Below, piece by piece: positions 9,632 through 19,836 of a stretch of 64,000 nt of DNA. The stretch spans positions 4,131,501 through 4,195,500 of the forward strand of contig JAUPFN010000006.1 in the NCBI GenBank assembly GCA_036924255.1, written 5' to 3'. Numbering within the stretch: position 1 is the first letter of the stretch; each line of letters starts with the position of its first letter. The position numbers and the translations under genes were made by a program. This stretch comes from Apodemia mormo (Eukaryota > Arthropoda > Insecta > Lepidoptera > Riodinidae). The notes under the pieces are model-generated. The model made no database searches. It was not told the origin of the DNA and saw nothing but the letters and a program-made list of their open reading frames with translations.

Positions 9632-9874
9632 ATCCATACTAATATTATAAATGCGAAAGTAACTCTGTCTGGCTGTCTGTCTGTCTGTCTGTCTGTTACG
9701 CTTTCACGACCAAACCACTGAACCGATTTGGATAAAATTTGGTACAAATATAGTTTGAGACCCAAGAAAGAATATAGGATAGGTCTTATCCCGGAAATCC
9801 CACGGGAACGGGAACTATGCGGGTTTTTATTTTAATTTTTTTTCCACGCGAACGAAGTCGCGGGCACAGCTAGT
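9632..9874 (+). mobile_element. Helitron-like element, subfamily H1
   Basis: This is the same family as 9295-9524 in the opposite orientation, from ATCCATACTAATATTATAAA to GTCGCGGGCACAGCTAGT. The 107 bp between the two copies is not part of either. Confidence 0.75.
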
Positions 9875-10089
9875 AAATAAATAAGTCGCTGAAATAAACT
9901 TGTTAATTTAGAGCAATGTTATATTTTTTTATTTATATTAACATGCATACTAATGTAACGATTACTTCCAAGCATAAACTGGGTTTGTTCCCTCTAAGAA
10001 CTTCATTGAATGCCATAAATCCCATCGAAACTGCTTTATTAATTTGGTTTGGGAGTTTTTATTGTCATAATTTCGAAAAAAGTATTTTT
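9875..10089. other. Short AT-rich spacer
   Basis: No repeat or gene was recognised. The 71-codon open frames starting at 9916 and 10049 overlap the following repeat and have no support. Confidence 0.4.
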
Positions 10090-10471
10090 ATGGTTCCGTA
10101 CACAAAGGGCAAAACGGGACTCTATTATTAAGACTTCGCTGCTCGTTTGTCTGTCTGTCTGTCCGTCTGTCACAAGACTGTATCTCATGAACCGTGATAG
10201 TTCGAAAGTAATGAAATTTTCACAGATGATGTATTATTATTTCCGCTATAACAACAAATACTAAAAACAGAATAAAATAAATATTTAAGGGGAACTCCAA
10301 TACAACAAACGTGATTTTTTGCAAATATTTCTCGATCTTAATAACGACAACTGGAAGACGCCCGAAATATTCACAGAATATTTAGTTCTATATTCACTTT
10401 AAAAATAAATAATCAAACTGAAATAAAATAAATATGATTAAGCGGGGCTCTCATACAACAAACGTGATTTA
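10090..10471 (+). repeat. Dispersed 'TTCCGTACACAAAGGG' repeat, truncated
   Basis: Contains GTTCCGTACACAAAGGGCAA, a CTGTCTGTCTGTCCGTCTGTC tract, TATCTCATGAACCGTGATAG and AACAAATACTAAAAACAGAA. The usual 3' half with GAGTCTGACTCGCACTTGGCC is missing here, but an isolated piece of it lies at 24020-24075. The copy runs into the (TA)n tract. Confidence 0.55.

Positions 10472-10559
<88 letters not shown>
10472..10559. repeat. (TA)n microsatellite, left flank of the LTR composite
   Basis: A nearly pure TA run abuts the left terminus of the composite at 10560. The matching run lies at 19788-19833 on the far side, so the composite probably inserted into one (TA)n tract. Confidence 0.9.
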
Positions 10560-10563
<4 letters not shown>

Positions 10564-11136
10564 GGAAGTGGGTCAGATACGATAAATAAAATGAGGATGT
10601 GGTGATATAACAACTCTTTATATTTTGTACAACTTGTATCAAATATCAAAATAACATAAGATCACTATTAAAGCTTTACATTATTTAATGACTAGTTCTG
10701 GTTTAACAATTCTAAGTAACTTAATTATTCCTTATTACAAATAAGTCATAATTTAAGCAATAGATAGTCAATTATAAATGGTACTGCGACTAATTTATAG
10801 TTGATAATAATAATTAACTTGTTTGCACAAATTAATTATCCGAGAGTCAAGGATAAGCTACCAGCAAGATACAACAAGTGTACCGAGCCACGCCAGAGCC
10901 TAGGCTGCCTTATCGGCGGGCGCTCCGAGCCTTTTATACAGGTAGCAAAACAAGTCGAGTAGTAGGGATATCGAACGATGCGCTTGCCGGTCCAGGCCGT
11001 GCATTTGTTGTTTCCACTTTACAATATTCTTGCATTTGACGACGCGGACGCCGTCACGGCCATACTGACATGCACACGTCCTCGTGTGCGCATATTTATA
11101 CATCTGAGGACAAGGAACGCCTCGTTCATCCTGACA
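10560..11136 (-). repeat. Long terminal repeat, 3' copy of left element
   Basis: On the minus strand it likely runs TGTCAGGATGAACGAGGC ... CTTCCTACA (about 577 bp), with a TATA box (TATAAAAGG, rc at about 10931-10939). The outer LTR boundary is set by the TG...CA rule and is not certain. Confidence 0.55.
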
Positions 11137-11264
11137 TATCTTTTAGAAAACTAAACATAATCTTATTTTTTTTACAACTCTTTAATTAGCGTAATCTTTT
11201 AGTGAAATGTTACAATAGTGTGCTGGTCCGGTAACCCCTTCAGCAACTACAACTATTAAACCTT

Positions 11265-11525
11265 CCTCGTCAGTTTTGAAACCGGAGACTGGATTCTACT
11301 AAGCTAGGAATCCCTCTCATCAATTAAAAAAACCAGAGACTGGATTTTACTAAGCTCCCTCTCATCAGTTTAAAACCGGAGACTGGAGTTTATTAAGCTC
11401 CCTCTCATCAGTTAAAAACCGGAGACTGGAGTGCACTAAGCTCCCTCTCATCAGTTAAAACCGGAGACTGGAGCCTAAGCTCCCTCTCATCAGTTTAAAA
11501 CCGGAGACTGGAGTGTGCTAGGCCT
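11265..11525. repeat. Minisatellite, ~40-bp unit, in the left element
   Basis: Six or so tandem copies of ACCGGAGACTGGA(G/T)T...TAAGCTCCCTCTCATCAGTTTAAA occur. The right element has the mirrored array at 18846-19095 plus two further arrays that are missing here. Confidence 0.85.
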
Positions 11526-12364
11526 ACATTTTTTGTCAATCCTACATTTTTTGGTTAATTTTTATTTTTATTTTATTTTTTTTATTTTTCAATTGATTGC
11601 TTTTCATAGTTTTATAAAACTCCCATAATTATTTTTTTGCTTACATTTTTAGTGATATTTTTTATCATCATTTTACTACATTTTCTTTGTCTACTTTATA
11701 TCGTATTTTTTGCTGATGATGCAGCCTCATGAACAGTGGCATTAGTTATTATAAGATTAGAGAACTTCCTTCGCAAGTAGTTCGAAGATATTGAAAACTC
11801 TGACTGTTTAACTATTTACAATATACACTGCATTCCTATCAATATTGTTTGGACCAGTTTTATGAACAAGATCATTATCATGAGTATACGCCGTCACGTC
11901 ATCCTTGTTATAATTTTCATATAGCTACCTCAAGAAACTCTACAGGAATATGGGGAACTTCGCAGAGGCTATCATGGGCGCACTTGTTTCTAAAATTGCG
12001 GTAACTTTTAAGGAGCCCTTATATTTTGAGTCAAGTTTCGTTTAGTGTCGTTCTACATTCCTAACAAAGACAAAGTCACCTACGCTAAAAGGTTTAACCT
12101 TTCATTACCTCTACTCAACCGTAAAATGTCCGATTGGGCTGATTTTTTGATTCTATTGGATACACTGGATCTTCAAAGCTTGTAGATACTTTTGCGAGTT
12201 TTAGTTAGTTGCCTTGAATTCCGAATGTCAAATCTATGGGGGTAAATCCAAATACCCTACACCTAATATTGTTGAGCGCGTGTTGAATATTACCTAACCG
12301 CTCTTGCCATAATTTGTCAGAGTTATACTCCGCTATCATTATTCAACCCTACAATATTCGCATC
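11526..12364. other. Interior of left LTR element, non-coding
   Basis: The sequence is homologous in inverted orientation to about 17560-18330. No protein family is recognisable in either copy. 11715-12050 matches the stretch holding the antisense 105-codon frame of the right copy. Confidence 0.5.
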
Positions 12365-13125
12365 ACCTCGCTTTGAGAACACTCTCCTGACAACCCCAGC
12401 CAATATTGGAATTCTTGGCGTTGACATATCGAACAACATTCAGTTCCGCGACCACTTGGAAGAAAAGGCCAAACTAGCCTCAAAAAAAGCTCGGTGCGCT
12501 CAGTAGAGCGAGACAGCACTTCCTGCCTTCTCATCGCTTGCAACCCTACAAAGCGCAAATTCGCCCGCACATGGAGCACTGCTCTCATCTCTGGGCGGGA
12601 GCTCCGCAGTATCAGCCTCCTCCACTTGATCGCACTTAGCGTAGAGCGGTTCGAATCGTTGACGACCAAGCAATCTCCAATCGGCTTGACTCCCCGGCTC
12701 CACGCAGAGATGTAAGTTCGCTTAGCATCCCCCACCGCATTTATCATGGAGAGCGCTCCGACGAACTGTTTGGACTGATCCCTGCTGCCGAATTTCATCA
12801 TCGGACATCGCGGCAAAACTCAAAGTTCCATCCTCATCACCTCGATGTCCGGAAATCCACAACTGTGCGATTCTCTAGGCACTTCTTACCACGCACCACT
12901 CCTCCGTGGAATCAATTACCGGCGGGGGCGCTTCCGAACGGACACGACTCAGGCACCTCCAAGAAAAGAGCATACTCCCTCCCAAAAAGCCGGCAACGCA
13001 GCTGCAAGACCTCCGGTGATGTGGCTGTCCATGGGCGGCGGTAATCACTAACGATCAGGTGAGCCTCCTGCTCGTTTACCCCTTTTTTCTATAAAAAAAT
13101 AAATTAATTAATTAAACACGTTCGG
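12365..13125 (+). pseudogene. Jockey/CR1-like LINE, C-terminal fragment inserted in the left LTR element
   Basis: Frames read ANIGILGVDISNNIQFRDHL then EEKAKLASKK. After a frameshift comes SRARQHFLPSHRLQPYKAQI, RPHMEHCSHLWAGAPQYQ, a TAG in RT*RRAVRIVDDQAISNRLD, and later HHLDVRKSTTVRF and SGTFKKRAYSLL-like text. This is the thumb/C-terminal region of jockey-type reverse transcriptases. It ends with the usual ACGATCAGGTGAGCCTCCTG tail and an A/T-rich tail (13083-13125). The right LTR element lacks it, so it inserted after the two copies diverged. The 155-codon antisense frame (12349-12816) is a shadow. Confidence 0.8.
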
Positions 13126-13904
13126 ACTGACGTTAGCTCTTTATGTGCCTGTCGCAAGAAGATGTAAATCTGTATTGTTTTTTTCTTTAATATTAATTTG
13201 AGTTCAGTTGGTAATAAACTTTAAGATCGCTTATTAACGGTCTAGGGTCAACTAAATCGATTTAAGTTCGCTGGTTTTAATTCAATTAAGTTAAGCATTT
13301 GATCTATTGAGTGGAAACTACATCAGGACAAGCGACTACTTAGATTCTTGTTCATAAAACCGTTCTCCTACAAAGAAATCACAAGAGATTTGTTTGATAT
13401 GGAATTTTGAACAGAGTCAAATATAAAAGGTAATTAAATTTCACTTAGTGTAATACACCATGTGACGCTCTGGAACAGATGTTGACTGGTTTTCTGTTTT
13501 TCGGAACTTGAAGTGGCAACTTCTTTCTTCTTGTAGCGCATCGGTCAAATGGAAGCTTTGTGGCTTGGCCGGGGTCACATAGCAGACCACTGGTGGTCGG
13601 CCATTGGACACGCCACCAGAGATAGTGGTAGATGACCTGCTTTCCCTGCAAGCAAAAATTAATTGAGATAAATTTCTGTTTATCACGACAATCGTTGTCA
13701 CGATGTTCAATTCTATCACGAAGATTTCAACTTCCTCGAAATGCAGTGGTGCTCTTCAATCGGTTCATATCTACGTCTAAAAGAATATAGTTTGCCAAAA
13801 CAGCAGTTTGTGAAGTAGGTGACGGCATGACTCAAGTGAGCGAGTAGGTACAATGATTTGATCTACCCCGTCTAATTGTTTCTTTTCTATAATAATTTTA
13901 CTTA
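13126..13904 (-). other. Interior of left LTR element with a conserved 92-codon frame
   Basis: On the minus (element-sense) strand 13441-13719 encodes a 92-residue frame including RESRSSTTISGGVSNGRPPV. The right element keeps the equivalent on its own sense strand at 16480-16716 and 16592-16813 (SESRSSTTISGDVSSGRPPV). Conservation on the sense strand of both copies suggests a former coding part of the element. I recognise no family. Confidence 0.4.
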
Positions 13905-14470
13905 AGGCACACCATCTAGTAAGGTACACCACAAAAATGCTATGAGACAGATGAAGTGTCTTTGGAACGACAGAAGCATCTCATTAAAAACCAATCAGAG
14001 GCTGGTTCGTACGCTGGTGTTCTCCATATTTACGTATGACGCAGAGTCATGGACACTAAGAGCTGCAGACAGACGTCGCATTGATGCGTTTGAAATGTGG
14101 TGCTGGAGGAAAATGTTACGTATCCCTTGGACAGCACACAGGACCAACGCCTTCATACTAAAACAACTTGGAGTAAAGACCAGACTGTCTGCTACGTGCC
14201 TTCAAAGAATTCTATAATACTTCGGCCACATCTTTAGAAAGCAAGGAGACAATCTCGAAAAGCTAATAGTGACCGGAAAAGTAGAAGACAAAAGACCACG
14301 TGGTCGTACTCCTATGCGATGGTCAGACCAGGTTTGCACCAATCTTATGTCTAAAATGTTTTATGATGCTCTGCACGACGCTGAAAATAGAGTCCAATGG
14401 CATAATATTGTGCTATCAAGAACAATCTAATGAGGAGGTTACGACCCTCAGTAATGAAGAATACGAAGCT
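13905..14470 (+). pseudogene. RTE-clade LINE, C-terminal fragment (left copy)
   Basis: Reads TLVFSIFTYDAESWTLRAAD, RRRIDAFEMWCWRKMLRIPW and KTRLSATCLQRIL, then a TAA (14215-14217), then YFGHIFRKQGDNLEKLIVTG and RGRTPMRWSDQVCTN. This is the well-known C-terminal part of RTE-type retrotransposon polyproteins. The catalytic reverse transcriptase core is absent. An inverted homologue lies in the right LTR element at 15770-16305, so the fragment was present before the two elements diverged. Confidence 0.85.
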
Positions 14471-14689
14471 AGGAGGAGGACACCAGTTAGTCATATCGTC
14501 TGCTTCATCAGAATCAAAGTATATCAACTTAAGGGGCGTAGATGTATTTACAGAACGTGAATTAATATTTTCTGCTATTTTTCAAAGAATAATTTCCATA
14601 CCACAAGTGAAAAGAGACATTTACTGCCCTACATAATTAACCGAAATAGTTTGATGCTGAAGTGGGAGTGAATCCGATCCCACTTCTGA

Positions 14690-15140
14690 TGTAGGAAGTG
14701 GGTCAGATACGATAAATAAAATGAGGATGTGGTGATATAACAACTCTTTATATTTTGTACAACTTGTATCAAATATCAAAATAACATAAGATCACTATTA
14801 AAGCTTTACATTATTTAATGACTAGTTCTGGTTTAACAATTCTAAGTAACTTAATTATTCCTTATTACAAATAAGTCATAATTTAAGCAATAGATAGTCA
14901 ATTATAAATGGTACTGCGACTAATTTATAGTTGATAATAATAATTAACTTGTTTGCACAAATTAATTATCCGAGAGTCAAGGATAAGCTACCAGCAAGAT
15001 ACAACAAGTGTACCGAGCCACGCCAGAGCCTAGGCTGCCTTATCGGCGGGCGCTCCGAGCCTTTTATACAGGTAGCAAAACAAGTCGAGTAGTAGGGATA
15101 TCGAACGATGCGCTTGCCGGCCCGGGCCGTGCATTTGTTG
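14690..15140 (-). repeat. 5' LTR of left element, truncated at the junction
   Basis: It begins TGTAGGAAGTGGG at 14690 and matches the LTR at 10560 base for base until CTTGCCGG near 15120, where a GGCCCGGGCC palindrome typical of the right-hand element takes over. It stops at GCATTTGTTG (15140), about 130 bp short. Adjacent on the inner side is CACTTCTGA, the mirror of TCAGAAGTG beside the right 5' LTR. Confidence 0.6.
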
Positions 15141-15536
15141 TATCCCTACCACTCAACTTGTTTTGCTACCTACTGTATAAAAGGCTCTGAGCGCCCGCCG
15201 ATAAGGCAGTCTAGGCTCTGGCGTGGCTCGGTACACTTGTTGTATCTTGCTAGTAGCTTATCCTTGACTCTCGGATAATTAATTTGTGCAAACAAGTTAA
15301 TTATTATTGTCAACTATAAATTAGTCGCAGTACAATTTATAATTGACTATCTATTGCTTAAATTAGGACTTATTTGTAATAGGGAATAATTAAGTTACTT
15401 GGAATTGTTAAACCAGAACTAGTCATTAGTGATGGAAAGCTTTAATAGTGATCTAATGTTATTCTGATCTAAATATAAAGAGTTGTTATATTACCACATC
15501 CGCATTTTATTTATCATATCTGACCCACTTCCTACA
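15141..15536 (+). repeat. 5' LTR of right element, truncated at the junction
   Basis: It starts abruptly at TATCCCTACCACTCAACTTG and includes TATAAAAGG (15177-15185), followed about 25 bp on by a GGCAGTC possible initiator. It ends ATCTGACCCACTTCCTACA. It is about 10% different from the left element's LTRs by eye. Confidence 0.6.
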
Positions 15537-15769
15537 TCAGAAGTGGGATCGGATTCACTCCCACTTCAGCATCAAACTATTTCGGTTAATTATGTAGAGC
15601 AGTAAATGTCTCTTTTCACTTGTGGTATGGAAACTATTCTTTGAAAAATAGCAGAAAATATTAATTCACGTTCTGTAAATGCATCTACTCCCCTTAAGTT
15701 GATATACTTTGATTCTGATGAAGCAGACGATATGACTAACTGGTGTCCTCCTCCTAGCTTCGTATTCTT

Positions 15770-16305
15770 CATTACTGAGGGTCGTAACCTCCTCATTAGA
15801 TTGTTCTTGATAGCACAATATTATGCCATTGGACTCTATCTTCAGCGGCGTGCAGAGCATCATAAAACATTTTAGACATAAGATTGGTGCAAACCTGGTC
15901 CGACCATCGTATAGGAGTACGACCACGTGGTCTTTTGTCTTCTACTTTTCCGGTCACTATTAGCTTTTCGAGATTGTCTCCTTGCTTTCTATAGAGATGT
16001 GGCCGAAGTATTATAGAATTCTTTGAAAGCACGTAGCAGACAGTCTGGTCTTTACTCCAAGTTGTTTTAGTATGAAGGTGTTGGTCCTGTGTGTTGTCCA
16101 AGGGATACGTAACATTTTCTCCAGCACCACATTTCAAACGCATCAATGCGACGTCTGTCTGCAGCTCTTAGTGTCTATGACTCTGCGCCGTACGTAAATA
16201 TGGAGAACACCAGCGTACAAACCAGCCTCTGCTTTGTTTTTAATGAGATGCTTCTGTCGTTCCAAAGACCCTTCATCTGACTCGTAGGATTTTTGTCGTG
16301 TAACT
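15770..16305 (-). pseudogene. RTE-clade LINE, C-terminal fragment (right copy)
   Basis: On the minus strand it contains KQGDNLEKLIVTGKVEDK, RGRTPIRWSDQVCTNLMSK and AAEDRVQWHNIVLSRTI, with a frameshift upstream. It is the inverted homologue of 13905-14470 and is antisense to the LTR element it sits in. Confidence 0.85.
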
Positions 16306-16479
16306 TACTAGCTGGTGTACCTCAAGTAAAATAAATATAGAAAAGAAAAAATTAGACGGGGTTGATCTGATCATTGTAGCTACTCACTCACTTAAGAGTC
16401 ATGCCGTCACCTACTTCACAAGCTGCTGTCTTGGCAAGCTATATTAGGACTTGAAGATCTCTTCCTTTTAGACTTAAAT

Positions 16480-16813
16480 ATGAACCGATTTAAGAGCACC
16501 ACTGTATTTCGAGGAAGTTACAATTTTGTGATAGAATCGAACATCGTAACAACTATTGCCGTGATAAACACAAACTTATCTCAAATAATTTTTGCTTGCA
16601 GCGAAAGCAGGTCATCTACCACTATCTCTGGTGACGTGTCCAGTGGCCGACCACCAGTGGTCTGCTATGTATGTTGTGATCCCGGCCCAGCCACAAAGCT
16701 TCCATTTTTCCGATGAGCTACAAGAAGAAAGAAGTTGCCACTTCGAGTTCCGAAAAACAGAAAACCAGTCAACATCTGTTCCAGAGCGTTACATGGTGTA
16801 TTACACTAAGTAG
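16480..16813 (+). other. Conserved frame in the right LTR element interior
   Basis: Two overlapping frames (16480-16716 and 16592-16813) together cover the sequence equivalent to the 92-codon frame of the left element, separated by a frameshift near 16670. Shared text includes SGRPPVVCYV and ERSCHFEFRKTENQSTSVPE. It lies on the sense strand. Function unknown. Confidence 0.4.
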
Positions 16814-16974
16814 AATTTAATTATCTTTTATATTTGAGTCTGGTTTAGAATGTAGCCATATCAAACAAATCTGTTGTGATTCCTTTGTAAGAGAACGGTT
16901 TTATGAACAAGAATCTATAAATAGTCGCTTGTTTTGATGTAGTTTCCACTGAACAAATCAAATGCTTAACCACA

Positions 16975-17350
16975 AGGCAAAATTTAAATTTGGAGGTAGT
17001 TTCACGTTTGACCTGATAAGTCTTAATGTTTCGTTAGGCCGTAAAATTTGGACCAATGTAGAATAGGAAGTAAGCGAAAACAGATTAATGCTTAGCAATA
17101 CTTAAACACAATCTTGATAGCAAGATAGCAACGCACCATTAACATCTTTGGTGTCTATAGGCGATGGTTGACTCTTTCCATCAGGAGACCCATCTGCTTG
17201 TTTGCTATCTTATGATATATAAAAAAAAAAAAAACAATCCTGCTCAGTTTCAAAATCTGCTAGCGAGAGTATGGTAAATACTGACTTTGTAGGTAAAGAT
17301 AGAGAGCGCTTGGTAGATATTTTTAAAAAAACAATTGACAACAAATTGAA
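16975..17350. other. Segment of right LTR element absent from the left copy
   Basis: The left copy passes directly from the equivalent of AAATGCTTAA to AATTAAAACC (near 13280-13300), so it has lost this piece or the right copy gained it. It contains the retroposon A insert below. No coding frame is recognised. Confidence 0.5.
17114..17236 (+). mobile_element. Retroposon A copy, 5'-truncated, with A tail
   Basis: AGCAAGATAGCAACGCACCA to GCTATCTTATGATATATAAA followed by about 14 A. The target-site repeat AGCAAGATAGCA at its start may reflect the family sequence itself. Confidence 0.85.
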
Positions 17351-18329
17351 TTAAAACCGTCGGGCTTAAATTCGTCGAGCTGAAATCGAATTAGTTGACC
17401 CTTTGAAGATCGTTAATAAGCAATCTTAAAGTTTATTACCAACTAAACTCAAACAAATTTTTTTAAAAAAAAAAAAGAGAAAACAATACAGATTTACATC
17501 TTCTTGCGACAGGCACATATAGAGCTAACAGTCGGTCCGAATATGTAATGCGATTCCTGTAGGGTTTAATAATGATAGCGCAGTATAATTCTCTGATAAA
17601 TCATGGCAAAAGCGGTTAGGTAATATTTAACACGCGCTCAGCAGCATTAGGTTTGACATTCGGCAACTAACAAAAACTCGCGAAAGTATCTACAAGCTTT
17701 GAAAAAAAAAATCAGCCCAATCGGACATTTTATGGTTGAGTAGAGGTAATGAAAGGTTAAACCTTTTAGTGTATGTGACTTTGTCTTTGTTAGGAATGTA
17801 GAACGACACTAAACGAAAATTATTATTGACTCAAAATATAAGGGCTCCTTAAAAGTTACCGCAATTTTAGAAAACAAGTGCGCCCATGATAGCCTCTGCG
17901 AAGTTCCCCATATTCCTGTAGGGTTTCTTGAGGTACCTATATGAAAATTATAACAAGGATGACGTGACGGCGTATACTCATGATAATGATCTTGTTCATA
18001 AAACTGGTCCAAACAATATTGATAGAAATGCAGTGTATATTGTAAATAGTTATAACAGTCAGAGTTTTTAATATCTACCTGCGAAGGAGATTCTCTAATC
18101 TTGTAATAACTAATGCCACTATTCATGAGGCTACATCATCAGCAAAAAAAAATACGATATTAAGTAAACGAAAAAAAAATGTAGTAAAATGATGATAAAA
18201 TATCACTAAAAATGTAAGTAAAAAAAAAAAGAAGCGAAGAAAAAAAATAATTAAAGGAAATGGGAGTCTTATAAAACTATGAAAAGAAATCAATGGAAAA
18301 AAAATGTAAAAGAAGTAATTTAACAAAAA

Positions 18330-18490
18330 ATTTAGGATTGACAAAAGATGCAGGATTGACAAAAGATGCAGGATTGACAAAAGATGCAGGATTGACAAAA
18401 AAATGTAGGATTGACAAAAAATGTAGGATTGACACAAAAAAATGTAGGATTGACACAAAAAATGTAGGATTGACAAAAAATGTAGGAAGA
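18330..18490. repeat. Tandem array, 18-20-bp unit (AGGATTGACAAAAnATGC/T)
   Basis: Eight or nine units are present. The array translates into repeats in several frames, but there is no sign of a real protein. It is reduced to about two units in the left element. Confidence 0.9.
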
Positions 18491-18544
18491 TTAGAGTCAT
18501 TGAAGGGAGTGTCCGGTCCAATGACTTGGCTAAAGGGGTTCATT

Positions 18545-18845
18545 CCGGTCTAGCCTTTTGGCTACAGGGATTGCAACCCGGTCTAGCACTGTCAGCTAAA
18601 GGGATTTCCGGTCTAGCATTAGCTACAGGGATTTCCGGTCTAGCACTGTCAGCTAAAGGGATTTCCGGTCTAGCATTAGCTATAGGGATTTCCGGTCTAG
18701 CACTGTTTGCTAAAGGGATTTCCGGTCTAGCACTCTCAGCTAAAGGGATCTCCGGTCTAGCATTAGCTACGGGATTTCCGGTCTAGCACTCTCAGTTAAA
18801 GGGATTTCCGGTCTAGCACATTAGCTAAAGGGATTTCCGGCCTAG
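18545..18845. repeat. Tandem array, ~30-bp unit (GGGATTTCCGGTCTAGCA...)
   Basis: About nine copies of GGGATTTCCGGTCTAGCA(C/T)T alternate with (G)TCAGCTAAA or TAGCTACA. One frame (18526-18786) stays open through it as GISGLALSAK repeats. The array is missing from the left element, and open-frame maintenance probably reflects unit length. Confidence 0.9.
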
Positions 18846-19095
18846 CACACTCCAGTCTCCGGTTTTAAACTGATGAGAGGGAGCTTAGTACACTCCAGTC
18901 TCCGGTTTTAACTGATGAGAGGGAGCTTAGTGCACTCCAGTCTCCGGTTATTAACTGATGAGAGGGAGCTTAATACACTCCAGTCTCCGGTTTTTAACTG
19001 ATGAGAGGGAGCTTAGTACAATCCAGTCTCCGGTTTTTTTAATTGACGAGAGAGATTCCTAGCTTAGTAGAATGCAGTCTCCGGTTTCAAAACTG
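18846..19095. repeat. Minisatellite, ~40-bp unit, right element
   Basis: Tandem copies of CACTCCAGTCTCCGGTTTTAACTGATGAGAGGGAGCTTAG mirror the array at 11265-11525. It lies about 130 bp upstream of the 3' LTR. Confidence 0.85.
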
Positions 19096-19228
19096 ACGAG
19101 AGTTTAATAGTTGTAGTTGCTGAAGGGGTTGCCGGACCAGCACACTATTGTACCATTTCGCAAAAGATTACGCTAATTATAGAGCTGTAAAAAAAAAAAA
19201 ATAAGATTGTTTAGTTTTCTAAAAGATA

Positions 19229-19783
19229 TGTCAGGATGAACGAGGCGTTCCTTGTCCTCAGATGTATAAAGATGCGCACACGAGGACGTGTGTATGTCAG
19301 TATGGCCGTGACGGCGTCCGCGTCGTCAAATGCAAGAATATTGTAAAGTGTAAACAACAAATGCACGGCCCGGGCCGGCAAGCGCATCGTTCGATATCCC
19401 TACCACTCAACTTGTTTTGCTACCTGTATAAAAGGCTCTGAGCGCCCGCCGATAAGGCAGTCTAGGCTCTGGCGTGGCTCGGTACACTTGTTGTATCTTG
19501 CTAGTAGCTTATCCTTGACTCTCGGATAATTAATTTGTGCAAACAAGTTAATTATTATTGTCAACTATAAATTAGTCGCAGTACAATTTATAATTGACTA
19601 TCTATTGCTTAAATTAGGACTTATTTGTAATAGGGAATAATTAAGTTACTTGGAATTGTTAAACCAGAACTAGTCATTAGTGATGGAAAGCTTTAATAGT
19701 GATCTAATGTTATTCTGATCTAAATATAAAGAGTTGTTATATTACCACATCCGCATTTTATTTATCATATCTGACCCACTTCC

Positions 19784-19787
<4 letters not shown>
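19229..19787 (+). repeat. 3' LTR of right element
   Basis: Probable limits are TGTCAGGATGAACGAGGC at the start and CCCACTTCCTACA at the end, with an A-rich run (19188-19203) upstream. It carries TATAAAAGG at 19428-19436. The start is inferred from the TG...CA rule and symmetry with the left element. Confidence 0.55.

Positions 19788-19833
<46 letters not shown>
19788..19833. repeat. (TA)n microsatellite, right flank of the LTR composite
   Basis: This TA run begins directly after the ...CTACA terminus and is the counterpart of 10472-10559. Confidence 0.9.

Positions 19834-19836
<3 letters not shown>

Larger units (their letters stand above)
10560..15140 (-). mobile_element. LTR-type retroelement, left copy (sense on -), defective
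   Basis: Two direct repeats (10560-11136 and 14690-15140) bound about 3.55 kb. The repeats are base-identical over about 430 bp, apart from 2 nt near the inner end. They start TGTAGGAAGTGGG on the plus strand, so on the sense strand they end ...CCCACTTCCTACA, consistent with TG...CA termini. Each contains TATAAAAGG. The interior has no recognisable gag-pol. It holds a minisatellite, a jockey LINE insert, an RTE LINE fragment and a 92-codon frame shared with the right copy. Its 5' LTR is truncated at the junction with the right copy. Confidence 0.6.
15141..19787 (+). mobile_element. LTR-type retroelement, right copy (sense on +), defective
   Basis: Direct repeats at 15141-15536 (5' LTR, start missing) and 19229-19787 (3' LTR) are identical apart from an extra CT in CTACCTACTGTATAAAAGG of the first. 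After the 5' LTR comes TCAGAAGTGGGATCGGATTC, where a primer-binding site would sit (tRNA not identified). The interior holds an RTE fragment, a frame shared with the left element, a retroposon A insert and three tandem arrays. No gag-pol is recognisable. It faces the left copy head to head through the truncated 5' LTRs. Confidence 0.6.

Noticed and set aside
12349..12816. 155-codon minus-strand open frame as a gene
   Set aside because: The plus strand of the same stretch encodes recognisable jockey-type text, so this is an antisense shadow.
14300..14636. 86- and 68-codon frames repeated at 15590-15926
   Set aside because: They overlap the RTE fragment and its tail, out of frame with the RTE protein; they are preserved because the two LTR elements are homologous.
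17809..18521. 105- and 132-codon minus-strand frames
   Set aside because: They are antisense to the right LTR element, partly inside its tandem array, and are disrupted in the left element.
18330..18845. CRISPR-like array or repetitive protein gene
   Set aside because: Units are contiguous without unique spacers and the genome is eukaryotic. The open frames (GISGLALSAK and AGLTKD repeats) follow from unit length and are not retained in the sister element.
10560..19787. Simple inverted duplication of one transposon
   Set aside because: LTR pairs on the same strand are virtually identical while opposite-strand pairs differ by about 10%, so the arms are not copies of one molecule without further conversion.
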